DNA of 41,431 nt from Chloroflexota bacterium (GCA_028874075.1 JAPPLU010000040.1:1-41431), one strand, 5' to 3'. Counted from the first letter of the stretch, positions 24,325 through 33,487 are shown. Made by a program: numbers and translations. The notes: a model not told the origin generated them from the sequence alone.

Positions 24325-25071
24325 ATGACCAGCAAGCTGACAACGCAGGCTAACCGCCCGGAGAGACTGTCCGAGTTCCCTGCCTTTCCACCCAGGGATG
24401 ACATGCAAAACGCCATCTACCTCTATGACGAAGGCCACCAGCCGGCATTGCGCCTCCATTTTGGCAACCGGCCGAACGTGCTCGTGCTGGCCGAAGTCCC
24501 AATATACTGGTATCCCAGCCGTTACCCTCGCATTCCCGACTTGACCGTGGCCTTCGACATTAACCGGCCGGGAGTCATAGACCGCAACGGTTACTCCATC
24601 GAGGAGCACGGCAAGCCACCAGACTTTGTGCTGGAAGTGGCGTCGCCCACCACCGCCCGCAACGATTACACCGACAAACGGGAAGATTATGCGGCCTTTG
24701 GGATTCCCGAGTACTGGCGGTTTGATCCCACCGGGGGACGGCGTTACGACACAGCTCTGGCCGGCGACCGGCTGGCCGACGGGGTTTACCGGCGAGTTGA
24801 AATCAGCGGGTCGGTAGAATCCGCCCTCTGGGGCCGCAGCGATGTCCTAGGCTTGGACATTTGCTGGGAGGGTGGCAGGTTGCGCTGGTGGAATCCCGAA
24901 ACCCGGGTATACCTGGAAACTCACGATGAATTGGCAGGCGCCCGGTTAGCCGAGCAGGAAGCCCGCCTGGTCGAACACGAAGCCTACCTGGCCGAGCGGG
25001 AAGCCCGCCTGGCGGCCGAAGCCCGTATCCGTGAACTGGAAGCCGAATTGGGCCGCCAAACTGACCCCTGA
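24325..25071 (+). CDS. Uma2-family (DUF820) restriction-endonuclease-fold protein
   Basis: A 248-aa protein of the Uma2/DUF820 family (PD-(D/E)xK nuclease fold), abundant in Cyanobacteria and Chloroflexota. Catalytic-type residues are Asp72 in RIPDLTV, Glu104 in DFVLEVASP and a downstream Lys in the DKREDYAAFGIPEYW motif (118-130). The C-terminal 40 residues form a Glu/Ala/Arg-rich coiled coil (about 206-242), seen in many family members. Biological role is unknown; nuclease activity is inferred. Confidence 0.87.
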   Translation: MTSKLTTQANRPERLSEFPAFPPRDDMQNAIYLYDEGHQPALRLHFGNRPNVLVLAEVPIYWYPSRYPRIPDLTVAFDINRPGVIDRNGYSIEEHGKPPDFVLEVASPTTARNDYTDKREDYAAFGIPEYWRFDPTGGRRYDTALAGDRLADGVYRRVEISGSVESALWGRSDVLGLDICWEGGRLRWWNPETRVYLETHDELAGARLAEQEARLVEHEAYLAEREARLAAEARIRELEAELGRQTDP

Positions 25072-25094
25072 GCAAGCACAAATTACCACACTTA

Positions 25095-25111
25095 CCGGCA
25101 TATATGGCCGG
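25095..25111. promoter_or_regulatory. Short palindrome upstream of nadA
   Basis: CCGGC and GCCGG arms (5 bp) flank a 7-nt AT-rich centre about 80 nt before the nadA ATG. It could be an operator, but it does not resemble the inverted repeat before nadB, so a shared NAD regulator is not supported. Confidence 0.25.
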
Positions 25112-25190
25112 AGGCTGCCCCTGTAATCGGGCCCCGGCGCCTTGATAGAGCCCGGTGCGGATCAGCCCACCCTTAACCGAGGGAGTAAAT

Positions 25191-26399
25191 ATGGCAACAC
25201 AGCCCAGGACGCCTACAATACCCCTGACTGAAATCGAACACGCCGCATTCTGCCGGCCCGAGGATGAACTTCCGGCCAAGTCACTGGCCGAAGAACTGGC
25301 TGTAAATATCCGCTGGCAGCGGATTCCGCCCGAATACCTGCGTTATTCTCCGGAAGAACTGGACCAGCGAATTGCCCAGGTCAGGCAGATGTTGGGTTCC
25401 GACGTAACCATCCTGGGCCACCACTACCAGCGGGAAGAGATCATCAAGTACGCCGATTTCCAGGGGGATTCCTTCCTGCTGTCCCAGGAGGCCGCGTCCC
25501 GCCCCGAGGCCAGTTACATCGTCTTCTGCGGTGTCCACTTCATGGCTGAAACCGCCTGCATCCTTTGCGCGCCCAACCAGCAGGTTGTCCTGCCCAACAT
25601 TACCGCAGGCTGCTCCATGGCCGACATGGCCCCCATGGACGACGTGGAGGATGCCTGGGACGACCTTCAGGATGTGCTGGGCGACCACGGCGGCATCATC
25701 CCCGTTACCTACATGAACTCCATTGCCGGAATAAAGGCCCTGTGTGGCCGCAACAACGGCGCGGTCTGCACGTCTTCAAACGCTACCGCAGTACTGGAGT
25801 GGGCTTTCGGCGAGGCGGAGCGAGTACTTTTCCTGCCCGACCAGCACCTGGGGCGCAACACCGCCCTGAAGTTGGGCATTCCCCTGGACGAGATGGTGGT
25901 CTGGAACCCCTTCAAGCGGCTGGGGGGCAATACCCCTGAGCAGCTGCGCAAGGCAAAGATGGTCCTGTGGCAGGGCCATTGCTCGGTCCACACCCGGTTC
26001 ACCCCGGCCCAGGTCAAGTCCGCCCGCGAACGCTACCCCGACATCAACGTGCTGGTACACCCGGAATGCCCCATGGAGACTCTCCAGGTGGCAGACATGA
26101 ACGGCTCCACCGAGTTCATTCGCAAGGTCATCAACGAGGCCCCCGCCGGCAGCCAGTGGGCCGTGGGCACCGAAATCAGCCTTGTCAATCGACTGGCCCT
26201 GCAGAATCCGGACAAGACCGTATTCTGCCTGGACCCGGTCAGTTGCCCCTGCTCAACCATGTACCGCATCCACCCGGCTTACCTACTCTGGGTGTTGGAA
26301 GGCCTGGCCGAGGGCGTCGTCAACAACCGGATAACCGTGCCCGAGGACGTTCGGAGGGACGCTAACATTGCCCTGGAGCGCATGCTGGCGCTGCGGTAA
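25191..26399 (+). CDS. nadA: Quinolinate synthase
   Basis: A 402-aa [4Fe-4S] enzyme that condenses iminoaspartate with dihydroxyacetone phosphate to quinolinate, the second step of NAD synthesis. The triplicated fold is visible, with LGHHYQREEI, FCGVHFMAETACIL and the VHPECPMETLQVAD and SCPCSTMYRIHP segments; the cluster cysteines are among those in the ETACIL, HPEC and CPCS positions. The ATG at 25191 has GAGGGAG upstream. It is separate from nadBC but completes that pathway in the window. Confidence 0.95.
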   Translation: MATQPRTPTIPLTEIEHAAFCRPEDELPAKSLAEELAVNIRWQRIPPEYLRYSPEELDQRIAQVRQMLGSDVTILGHHYQREEIIKYADFQGDSFLLSQEAASRPEASYIVFCGVHFMAETACILCAPNQQVVLPNITAGCSMADMAPMDDVEDAWDDLQDVLGDHGGIIPVTYMNSIAGIKALCGRNNGAVCTSSNATAVLEWAFGEAERVLFLPDQHLGRNTALKLGIPLDEMVVWNPFKRLGGNTPEQLRKAKMVLWQGHCSVHTRFTPAQVKSARERYPDINVLVHPECPMETLQVADMNGSTEFIRKVINEAPAGSQWAVGTEISLVNRLALQNPDKTVFCLDPVSCPCSTMYRIHPAYLLWVLEGLAEGVVNNRITVPEDVRRDANIALERMLALR

Positions 26400-26632
26400 T
26401 CTTACCGTCCGGCTTGGCGACGGCGGCAGGTGTCCCTGGCACCTCAGTGCGGGCCACCGCCACGGGATGAGGGTTAAATGGGAGCCGGAGTCTTGGCATT
26501 GGGGGAGTCGGGGAGGCCATCTGGTCAATCCCCGCAGATAGAGCCGATTGACTCCCAAATTTGCTTATGATACATTGGTCAGACCCTTCCTGGGCAAGCG
26601 CCTTTGCCAAATTTCTTTGGAGGTAGGAGAGC
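26400..26632. other. infC leader region
   Basis: The 233-base gap after nadA holds the infC promoter and a long leader, and no gene. It contains a short GGTG/CACC hairpin (about 26430-26444) without a T tract, so a nadA terminator is not clear. Confidence 0.5.
26548..26576 (+). promoter_or_regulatory. Promoter of infC-rpmI-rplT
   Basis: TTGACT (26548-26553), 17-nt spacer, TACATT (26571-26576); an overlapping TATGAT lies 5 bases earlier. The leader before the AUA start at 26633 is about 50 nt. Confidence 0.5.
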
Positions 26633-27196
26633 ATAGCAAGGCAGTATAGAGTAAATGAGCAGATTCGAGCGCCCCGCGTTCGCGTTATCGGAGAGAACGG
26701 AGAGCAACTTGGCCTGATGCCTCTGGGTGAGGCCTTGCAGAAGGCACGGCAGGATAGTGTCGACCTCGTGGAAGTGGCTCCCAATGCAGATCCCCCGGTT
26801 TGCCGCCTGCTGGATTACGGAAAACTGCGCTACCTTTACTCCAAGAAGGAAAGGGAGTCCAAGAAGGCCCAGAAGAACGCCGAGTTGAAGGAAGTCCGCT
26901 TCCGCCCCAACATTGGCGACCATGATCTGGACGCCAAGCTCCGCAAGGTCAAAGAGTTTATCGACGACGGCTCCAAGGTCAAGCTGACGGTCCGCTTCCG
27001 CGGTCGGGAGGCTGTTCACCAGCAGTTGGGCCTGTCCTTGCTCAAGAAAGTTGCTGACGACATGAAGGAAGAGGTACGCCTCGAAAAGCCGCCAGCAATG
27101 GAGGGCCGGGCTTTGTCCATGATCCTGATACCCAACCCGGCCAAGAGCGAAAAATCCGACAAAAAGGTAGAAGACCTAGCCAATGCCGAAGCTTAA
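26633..27196 (+). CDS. infC: Translation initiation factor IF-3 with AUA start
   Basis: A 187-aa initiation factor that binds the 30S subunit and proofreads start codons. The N-terminal domain reads RVNEQIRAPRVRVIGENGEQLG, and the C-terminal domain contains KLTVRFRGREAVHQQLG. There is no ATG/GTG/TTG at the correct place: the frame opens after a stop at 26624 and the family N-terminus begins upstream of the first ATG (26717). The ATA at 26633 lies 9 nt after GGAGG, giving (M)ARQYRVNEQIR, normal for IF-3. Rare start codons on infC are known from E. coli (AUU), where IF-3 represses its own synthesis by rejecting them, so autoregulation is likely. It overlaps rpmI by 14 nt. Confidence 0.95.
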   Translation: MARQYRVNEQIRAPRVRVIGENGEQLGLMPLGEALQKARQDSVDLVEVAPNADPPVCRLLDYGKLRYLYSKKERESKKAQKNAELKEVRFRPNIGDHDLDAKLRKVKEFIDDGSKVKLTVRFRGREAVHQQLGLSLLKKVADDMKEEVRLEKPPAMEGRALSMILIPNPAKSEKSDKKVEDLANAEA

Positions 27197-27383
27197 GACA
27201 CACAAGGGCGCCAGGGCCCGCTTTCACGTCACCGGTTCTGGCAAGCTGATGCGGCGCAAGCGCATGAGCAGTCATCTGCGCCGCAAGAAGCCCAAGAAGG
27301 TGACCCGCAAGTACGATAGCAAACTGTTGGTAGACAAGGCAGACGTCAAGCGATTCAGCAAGCTGATTCCCTACGACGCCTAG
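27183..27383 (+). CDS. rpmI: 50S ribosomal protein L35
   Basis: A 66-aa very basic ribosomal protein starting PKLKTHKGARARFHVTGSGKLMRR, the L35 signature. It overlaps the 3' end of infC by 14 nt, which ties its translation to infC, as in many bacteria. Confidence 0.98.
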   Translation: MPKLKTHKGARARFHVTGSGKLMRRKRMSSHLRRKKPKKVTRKYDSKLLVDKADVKRFSKLIPYDA

Positions 27384-27410
27384 CCGACCCGCTACTCCCG
27401 GAGATTCACG

Positions 27411-27773
27411 TTGTCCAGAGTTAAACGAGGCGTTACCAAGCGCCACCGCCATAAAAAAGTATTGTCCGCGGCCAGGGGCTTCCAGGGTTCCTCCAGCCGC
27501 AACTATAAGTGGGCCAAGGAGGCCCTGCTTCACGCGTGGAGCTATTCTTACCGGCACCGCCGCGAACGGAAGGGAGACTTCCGCCGCCTGTGGATCGTCC
27601 GTATCGGCGCTGCCTGCCGCCAGTCCGGCACCACCTACAGCCAGTTCATGCACGGCCTGAAGCTGGCCGGTGTAGAAGTGGACCGCAAGATGCTGGCCGA
27701 CCTGGCGGTCAATGACCCCGCTGGGTTCGAGAAGCTGATAGGCATCGCTGCCGAGGCCAAGGCCGCAGCCTGA
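27411..27773 (+). CDS. rplT: 50S ribosomal protein L20
   Basis: A 120-aa ribosomal protein needed early in 50S assembly and, in other bacteria, a repressor of its own operon by binding the leader. It begins SRVKRGVTKRHRHKKVL and contains the RDRRERKGDFRRLWI-like segment. The start is TTG at 27411, with GGAG 6 nt upstream; no ATG is available in the right place. It is the last gene of the infC operon. Confidence 0.98.
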   Translation: MSRVKRGVTKRHRHKKVLSAARGFQGSSSRNYKWAKEALLHAWSYSYRHRRERKGDFRRLWIVRIGAACRQSGTTYSQFMHGLKLAGVEVDRKMLADLAVNDPAGFEKLIGIAAEAKAAA

Positions 27774-27803
27774 CCCGCCAGCCAACCTGAGGTCCGGAGA
27801 AGC

Positions 27804-27830
27804 GTCCTTTCCCCCTGGCCTGGAAAGGGC
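27804..27830 (+). terminator. Possible rplT terminator hairpin
   Basis: A stem of about 9 pairs including one G-U (27804-27812 with 27822-27830) lies 30 nt after rplT. It is followed by gtgattctttg, so the T tract is weak. Confidence 0.45.
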
Positions 27831-27942
27831 GTGATTCTTTGCCAAAATTAACCGGCACCGGCTCCCTTGAACCGGTCCCGGTTGTTCTCGTTTCACAGTA
27901 TATTGGCGGCGATACCGCGGTTGATTCCGTTGTCTACTGATC

Positions 27943-28365
27943 TCACTCCGCCCTGGCGAAACCGTAATAGTCGTCGCTGTCCAAAATGCGCGCCAGGTTC
28001 CTCGGGGATATATGGATGGGGCGTACCGGCGTGGCCCAGCGTTCGGTCAGTTCCCGGTGCAGGTCGGTAAGCGATATGGGTTCATTGCGCCGCGCCAGCA
28101 TTGTTCTGAAAACTATCTCCTGGATGGGCATGTCGGAGCTGATAAACTCCTCCACATCGCCGCAGTACTCGGCAATCTCATCCAGCAACTCCTGCGGATT
28201 GTCCAGCTCATGGTCTTCCTTCATCATGGAAGGCGACATGGGGCTGCGCCTGGCCGCCAGCAGCGTAATGGCCGACCGGTTAAGCTCATCCAGCCTTTCA
28301 AGGCTGATGCAGTAAAGGGGTGTTTCCTCCTCCTGCTGGGGCGCCTCGGGGTTGGGGATCGTCAT
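27943..28365 (-). CDS. Hypothetical protein coupled to moeA, possible winged helix
   Basis: A 140-aa protein that I do not recognise. Residues 1-45 contain a short strand/helix segment with LYCISLERLDELNRSAITLLAARRS. The middle is acidic and helical (LLDEIAEYCGDVEEFI). The C-terminal 55 residues (about 85-140) have the helix-helix-wing feel of a winged-helix domain: EPISLTDLHRELTERW then ISPRNLARILDSDDYYGF. Its ATG overlaps the moeA stop (ATGA), so it is made from the same mRNA. A role in regulating molybdenum cofactor synthesis is a guess from context. Confidence 0.7.
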   Translation of the reverse strand: MTIPNPEAPQQEEETPLYCISLERLDELNRSAITLLAARRSPMSPSMMKEDHELDNPQELLDEIAEYCGDVEEFISSDMPIQEIVFRTMLARRNEPISLTDLHRELTERWATPVRPIHISPRNLARILDSDDYYGFARAE

Positions 28366-29732
28366 ATATCCACCTCTTCATTCCAATCAAGCATGATAAT
28401 GTCCACCCTCTCGCCAGCCTCCTTGCGGGGCAGGTCTTCCGGGCAGATGGCCAGGGCATTGGCCCGGGACATGGAAGTCAGAATATTGGAGCCCTGGGGT
28501 CCGGTAGGATTGGCGTAGTACCCGCCGTTCCGTTTTTCAACTTCCACCCGCGCGTATACCCGGCGGCCGTCGGTGTTATAGATGGGGCCGGTCAGGACCC
28601 CTTCCACCATAGGACGGGCCAGCCGCTGCCGCCCCAGCATCGTCCTGATGGCCGGGCGGGCGAACATCTCAAAAGCAACCATGGCGCTTACCGGATTGCC
28701 CGGCAGTCCCATCAGGGGAACGGGCCGTCCCGTGCCCCGAACACTGTCTCCGCGCAGCATCCCAAAGGCCAGGGGTTTGGCAGGACGCATCCGCACCGAC
28801 CAGAAGTTGATATCGCCCCGCTCCGTCAGCACGTCCTTGACTACGTCGTAGTCTCCCTTGGAGACTCCGGCTGACGTTACCACCAGGTCGGAATCGGCCA
28901 CCTCCTCCAGCTTGCGGTGCAGTTCATCCAAAGTGTCCCGGGCGATGCCCAGGATTTTCGGGATACCACCGGCAGCCACAATCGAAGCTGCCACGCTGAA
29001 GGAGTTGCTATCGTAAATCTTGCCCCCTGCCAGTTCCTCGCCCAGGGAAGCCAGTTCGTCGCCCGTTGACAGCACGGATACCAGGGGCCGCCGGACCACC
29101 CTCGCCCGCTCCAGGCCCAGTGACGCCAGAACTCCCATTTCAGATGGCCTTATTGCCGTACCTGCTTCCAGTACCAGCTCCCCGGCCTGCACATCCTCGC
29201 CGGCGGGGCGCACGTTGCAGCCCAAGGGCAAATCGGCCTGGATGTCAATGTCCGTCAAGGGTCGGCCCGACGTCCGGCGGCTGATTTCGTCGGTTTCCTC
29301 GAATGGAACAACGGTGTCCGCGCCATCCGGTACCGGGGCGCCCGTCATAATCCTGATAGCAGTGCCGGGTTCCACCTGACGGTCGGGCACCTGTCCCGCG
29401 GCCACCAGCCCGATTACCCGCAGGTTGACCGGAACCTGTTCGGAAGCGCCGGCAATGTCCTCCCGCCTAACCGCGTAGCCGTCCATGCCCGAATTGGCCA
29501 AGGGCGGCAGGGACAGTGGCGATCGAACTTCCACTGCCAGGGTCTGGCCCAGGCATTCGAGTATGGGCTTTTCCTCAACGTCCAGGGGAGAAAAGCAGGC
29601 CATGATCTGGCGGTATGCCTCTTCCACCGACAGCATGTCCTCATCGACGTGCCGGTGGCCGTGGTCGTGGGCTGCTTCGTGGTGGCGCCCGTGTCCCCCA
29701 TGTTCGTGATGACCGTGATGCGGCGTAGCCAT
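28362..29732 (-). CDS. moeA: Molybdopterin molybdenumtransferase MoeA with His-rich N-terminus
   Basis: A 456-aa enzyme that inserts molybdate into adenylylated molybdopterin. The MoeA core starts around residue 35: LPPLANSGMDGYAVR, a GTAIRIMTGAPVPDGADTVVP region, then the MogA-like domain with VSVLSTGDEL, DSNSF and VTSAGVSKGDYD, and the LMGLPGNPVSA motif. Odd feature: the first 28 residues contain 12 histidines, as in nickel or zinc carrier proteins, but not in standard MoeA. The upstream ATG is the only start that keeps this leader; ATG-less shorter starts would give a normal MoeA. It heads a two-gene unit with the winged-helix-like gene. Confidence 0.93.
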   Translation of the reverse strand: MATPHHGHHEHGGHGRHHEAAHDHGHRHVDEDMLSVEEAYRQIMACFSPLDVEEKPILECLGQTLAVEVRSPLSLPPLANSGMDGYAVRREDIAGASEQVPVNLRVIGLVAAGQVPDRQVEPGTAIRIMTGAPVPDGADTVVPFEETDEISRRTSGRPLTDIDIQADLPLGCNVRPAGEDVQAGELVLEAGTAIRPSEMGVLASLGLERARVVRRPLVSVLSTGDELASLGEELAGGKIYDSNSFSVAASIVAAGGIPKILGIARDTLDELHRKLEEVADSDLVVTSAGVSKGDYDVVKDVLTERGDINFWSVRMRPAKPLAFGMLRGDSVRGTGRPVPLMGLPGNPVSAMVAFEMFARPAIRTMLGRQRLARPMVEGVLTGPIYNTDGRRVYARVEVEKRNGGYYANPTGPQGSNILTSMSRANALAICPEDLPRKEAGERVDIIMLDWNEEVDI

Positions 29733-29812
29733 AATTCGTCCTTATTCAGTCCCTTTTGCACGTTCGCAAGCAACGGCGACAGGGAGCCGGTATCCCCACA
29801 AACAGATTGGCT

Positions 29813-32227
29813 CTAATCCCTGAGGGTCGCCCCCACGTCCCGCTGTAGCGTACGCAACAATCCATCCAGGGTGCGGTTCACTTCTTCTGCAGTAAGAGTC
29901 CTGTCCGGCGACTGGAAGTACACATGGAAGGCCAGCGACTTGGCTCCGGCTTGCAGGTTCTCTCCCGTATAGACATCGAAAAGTTCCACCCGTTCCACCA
30001 GTCGGTGCCGGTCCAGGATTTCCTGGACTCTACCTGCCGGCACATCCTCCGGCACCACCAGGGCCACATCCCGGTGGGCCGACGGGAAACGGGTCAACGA
30101 CCGGAAGTTCCGGCCGGAACGGGCTGGTAGGGCCAATAGGGCGTCCATGTACAATTCGAACACGGTGGCCGGACGATACCGAAGATCGTACCTCTCCGTC
30201 ACCGTGGGATGCAGTTCCCCCAGAACGCCAATCCGCGAGCCGCTGCACATTATGCGGGCGGTTCGGCCCGGGTGCAAAGCCGCGTTCTCACCCCCCTCAG
30301 CCGGTTCCCATGACGGTTCCAATCCCAACTGCGCCAGCGCCGAAGTTAGCATTCCCTTGCCGTCAAAGAAGTCCAGCGGCCCGTTGTCCACCAGCCAGGA
30401 AGGCTCCGAGCGCATGCCGGATATCACACCGGCCACAACTTCCCGCTCTTCGGGAAGTTGATTGACCTGGGGCAAGAACACCCGCGACTGCTCGAAGAAC
30501 CGGAAGGGGCCCTCGTTGTAGCCCTCGTTGTAGGAAAGCGTATCCAGCAGGCTGGGCAGCAGTGTGGGGCGCATGTGGTCGTGTTCCGTGCTCATCGGGT
30601 TGGCAACCCGCAGAGGACCGAAGCCTTTGACGTCGTAATTGACCTTCTCCAGGTCCTCAAGGCTCACCACCGGATAGCTGATTGTCTCCTGCAGGCCCAC
30701 GGCGGCCAGCGCTTCCCTGATTCGGCTGCGAAGCTCCGTCATGGGCACCGGTTGGCGGTACGGAATGGGCGTGGAAAGCATGGTAGTGGGCACATTGTCG
30801 TACCCGATGATTCGCACCACTTCTTCGATCAGGTCTTCCTCGATGTTGATGTCGCTGCGCCAGTAGGGGACGGTTACCGACACCGCGTCATCGCTCACCC
30901 GCTCCGTCTGGAACTCAAGGGAGTGAAATACCTCCTCCACCTGCTCCAGCCTCACGTCCATGCCCAGGATTTGCTTCAACCGCCGCAGGGTCATGGTAAC
31001 CCTGGGCGCAGGGCTGTCTGCATCCTCGTATATATCGTAAATTCCACGGGCTATGGTGCCGCCGGCCACTTGCTGGATTAGCTGGGTAGCCCGGCGCAGG
31101 GCAATAGGCGCCAGTTCCGGCCGCAGGCCCTTCTCGAATCTCTGGGAAGCGTCGGTATGCAGACGGTAGGTATCGGCAGTACGGCGGTTGTTATAGCTGT
31201 TGAAGGTCGCCGACTCCAGCAGCACGCTGGTGGTCTCCGGCCCTATCTCGCTGTTGGCCCCGCCGATAACGCCGCCCAGCCCCACCGGATCCCTGGAGTC
31301 GGCGATAACCAGCACCTCGGTATTCAGCTCGCGGGGCACCCCATCCAGGGTCTCCAGCGTTTCCCCGGGCGCGGCCCGCCGGACGATGATGGTCTTGTCC
31401 CTTACCTTGTCCAGGTCGAAGGCGTGCAGGGGCTGGTTGAACTCCAGCATCACGTAGTTGGTTACGTCCACCACGTTACTGATGGGCCGCAGCCCTGCCC
31501 TAGCCAACCGATCCTGCAGCCATTGGGGCGATGGCCCAATCTTCAGTCCCTGGATCAGGCTGGCGGTGTAGCGCCGGCACAGGTCGGGGTCAGCCACGGA
31601 GACACATGCTTCTTCGTCGATAGGCGGCCCGTCCTCGCTGTAGCTGACTTCCGGCGTCCGCACCTTCTTTCCGGTAAGGGCGCCAATTTCGTGGGCCACA
31701 CCCAGGATGGAGAAGCAGTCCAGCCGGTTGGGGGTAATCTCCAGGTCCAGGATGGTATCCCCCAGGTAGTCATCCAGGGGCACTCCAATAGGCGCGTCCT
31801 CGGGCAGCACCACGATGCCCTCGTGGCCCTCGCCCAGTCCCAGTTCCAGCTCGGAGCAGATCATACCCTCCGAGACTACGCCCCGAATGCGGGCGGCCTT
31901 CAGCGTTTCGTGGCGACCGGAATGGGTGTTGTAGAGATTGGCGCCCACCCGGGCGAAGCAGATTCGCTGGCCCGCAGCCACATTGGGTGCGCCGCAGACC
32001 ACTTCCATCTCCGTACTATCCCCTGGGTTGACGCGGCAAAGCTGCAGGCTGTCGGCATTGGGATGCGGATTCACCTCCAGCACCTCGCCAACGCAGCAAT
32101 TCTCCCATCCCCCAAGTTCCGTAACTTCGCCCACTTCAACCCCGGCCATGGTCAGCCGGTGGGCCAGTTCGTGGGGCGGCAGGTCTATATCCACATATTC
32201 CCGCAGCCAGCTTAAAGGTATTAGCAT
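29813..32227 (-). CDS. pheT: Phenylalanyl-tRNA synthetase beta subunit
   Basis: An 804-aa subunit of the (alpha-beta)2 synthetase. In order: the EMAP-type tRNA-binding domain near 40-150 with PNADSLQLCRV, the B3/B4 editing domain (about 200-400), the B5 domain, the catalytic-like core, and the C-terminal anticodon-binding (FDX-ACB) domain with FPSAHRDVALVVPEDV. The protein is full length with no breaks. It follows pheS by 116 nt on the same strand. Confidence 0.97.
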   Translation of the reverse strand: MLIPLSWLREYVDIDLPPHELAHRLTMAGVEVGEVTELGGWENCCVGEVLEVNPHPNADSLQLCRVNPGDSTEMEVVCGAPNVAAGQRICFARVGANLYNTHSGRHETLKAARIRGVVSEGMICSELELGLGEGHEGIVVLPEDAPIGVPLDDYLGDTILDLEITPNRLDCFSILGVAHEIGALTGKKVRTPEVSYSEDGPPIDEEACVSVADPDLCRRYTASLIQGLKIGPSPQWLQDRLARAGLRPISNVVDVTNYVMLEFNQPLHAFDLDKVRDKTIIVRRAAPGETLETLDGVPRELNTEVLVIADSRDPVGLGGVIGGANSEIGPETTSVLLESATFNSYNNRRTADTYRLHTDASQRFEKGLRPELAPIALRRATQLIQQVAGGTIARGIYDIYEDADSPAPRVTMTLRRLKQILGMDVRLEQVEEVFHSLEFQTERVSDDAVSVTVPYWRSDINIEEDLIEEVVRIIGYDNVPTTMLSTPIPYRQPVPMTELRSRIREALAAVGLQETISYPVVSLEDLEKVNYDVKGFGPLRVANPMSTEHDHMRPTLLPSLLDTLSYNEGYNEGPFRFFEQSRVFLPQVNQLPEEREVVAGVISGMRSEPSWLVDNGPLDFFDGKGMLTSALAQLGLEPSWEPAEGGENAALHPGRTARIMCSGSRIGVLGELHPTVTERYDLRYRPATVFELYMDALLALPARSGRNFRSLTRFPSAHRDVALVVPEDVPAGRVQEILDRHRLVERVELFDVYTGENLQAGAKSLAFHVYFQSPDRTLTAEEVNRTLDGLLRTLQRDVGATLRD

Positions 32228-32343
32228 CTCTGTTGGCTAGTTCTCCGGTACGATTTCTTTAACCGCCAATGCTCACGTTCATCCACCAACTCCTATGTAC
32301 TAACACATTGGTGAATAATCGTGCTGAGTCGTGGATCAACTTT

Positions 32344-33402
32344 CTAAAACTGCCGCAGGAACCGCAGGTCGTTGGAGTAGAAGTGCCGGATGTCGTCAAT
32401 CCCGTACTTCAGCATGGCAATACGTTCCGGCCCCAGCCCAAAGGCAAAACCGGTGTACTTCTCCGTATCGTAGCCCACTGCCCGCAAAACGTAGGGATGC
32501 ACCATTCCGGCGCCCAGAATTTCTATCCACCCGCTGCCCCGGCAGATGCGGCAACTGCTGTCCGTGCCCTCGCAGGAGAAGCAGTCGATGGACATATCCA
32601 CGCCCGGCTCAACGAACGGGAAATAGTCACAGCGGAAACGCACCTGGCGCCGAGCCCCAAATATCTGGCGCGCAAACTCGTACAGGGTGCCCTTCAGGTC
32701 GGCGAAGGTAATGCCCTCGTCCACCGCCAGGCCCTCTACCTGGTGAAAATGCCATTCGTGGGTGGCGTCGGTAGCCTCGTAGCGGTATACCTTGCCTGGG
32801 ACTACCAGTCGTACCGGCGGCTCCATGCTTTCCATTACCCGCGCCTGCATGGGTGAAGTGTGGGTTCGCAGCAGCATGGGGCGCTGGCCCTCTTCGTTCA
32901 CATAGTCCACCCACAGGGTATTCCACATATCCCGGGCAGGGTGTCCCTGGGGTATGTTCAGCATTTCGAAGTTGTAATGGTCCCACTCTATCTCGGGACC
33001 CTCAACGATGCTGAAGCCCATGGCCACGAAGGCGTCGGTAATTTCCCGCAAAACCTGGGTAGTGGGGTGCAGGCGGCCGGTGGTGATGGGCCGCCCTGGC
33101 AGGGTTACATCAATCCGCTCCAGGTCGGCGACCTGCGCCAGCCTGGCTTCGCTGATCTCCTGGCCCCGCCGTTCCAGTCCCTCTTCCAGGGTTGACTTGG
33201 CGCGGTTGCCCAGGGCGCCAACCTCCCGCCGTTGCTCCAGGTCCAGTTGGGACAGGCCCCGCAGAATAGTGGTCAAACCCCCACGCCTGCCCAGGTAGTG
33301 GACTCGCCACTGCTCCAGGGCTTCGGGGTTGTCCAGTTGCGCCAGTTCGGTGAGGGCGGTTTGCGTCAGGTCTTCAATGGACTGGGCGGTGCTTTGCGAC
33401 AC
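32344..33402 (-). CDS. pheS: Phenylalanyl-tRNA synthetase alpha subunit
   Basis: A 352-aa catalytic subunit of a class II synthetase. It has an N-terminal coiled-coil domain (1-90) and a catalytic domain with motif 2 ([14 protein letters not shown]), [20 protein letters not shown], and motif 3 ([14 protein letters not shown]). The start is GTG 33402. It is preceded by a near-consensus promoter with a leader of about 50 nt and is followed by pheT. Confidence 0.97.
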   Translation of the reverse strand: MSQSTAQSIEDLTQTALTELAQLDNPEALEQWRVHYLGRRGGLTTILRGLSQLDLEQRREVGALGNRAKSTLEEGLERRGQEISEARLAQVADLERIDVTLPGRPITTGRLHPTTQVLREITDAFVAMGFSIVEGPEIEWDHYNFEMLNIPQGHPARDMWNTLWVDYVNEEGQRPMLLRTHTSPMQARVMESMEPPVRLVVPGKVYRYEATDATHEWHFHQVEGLAVDEGITFADLKGTLYEFARQIFGARRQVRFRCDYFPFVEPGVDMSIDCFSCEGTDSSCRICRGSGWIEILGAGMVHPYVLRAVGYDTEKYTGFAFGLGPERIAMLKYGIDDIRHFYSNDLRFLRQF

Positions 33403-33428
33403 GCTGGCTTACCTTTACCGGAAGGGTG

Positions 33429-33453
33429 GGCGGGATAGGGGCTTTTTCCCGCC
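33429..33453 (-). promoter_or_regulatory. pheS leader hairpin
   Basis: A 7-bp stem (33429-33435 with 33447-33453) with an 11-nt loop lies between the pheS promoter and its start. It has no U run and is too short for a T-box, so its role is unclear. Confidence 0.3.
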
Positions 33454-33458
33454 ACGCC

Positions 33459-33487
33459 ATTATAGGATTCGTACCTGGCAGGGTCAA
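33459..33487 (-). promoter_or_regulatory. Strong promoter of pheST
   Basis: On the minus strand: TTGACC, exactly 17 nt, then perfect TATAAT. This is the best promoter in the window. Confidence 0.8.

Noticed and set aside
26717..27196. infC starting at the first ATG
   Set aside because: It would delete the conserved RVNEQIR N-terminus, and no ribosome-binding site lies before it; ATA 26633 has an ideal one.
33403..33458. T-box riboswitch before pheS
   Set aside because: The leader is only about 50 nt, with no specifier loop, T-box motif or terminator.
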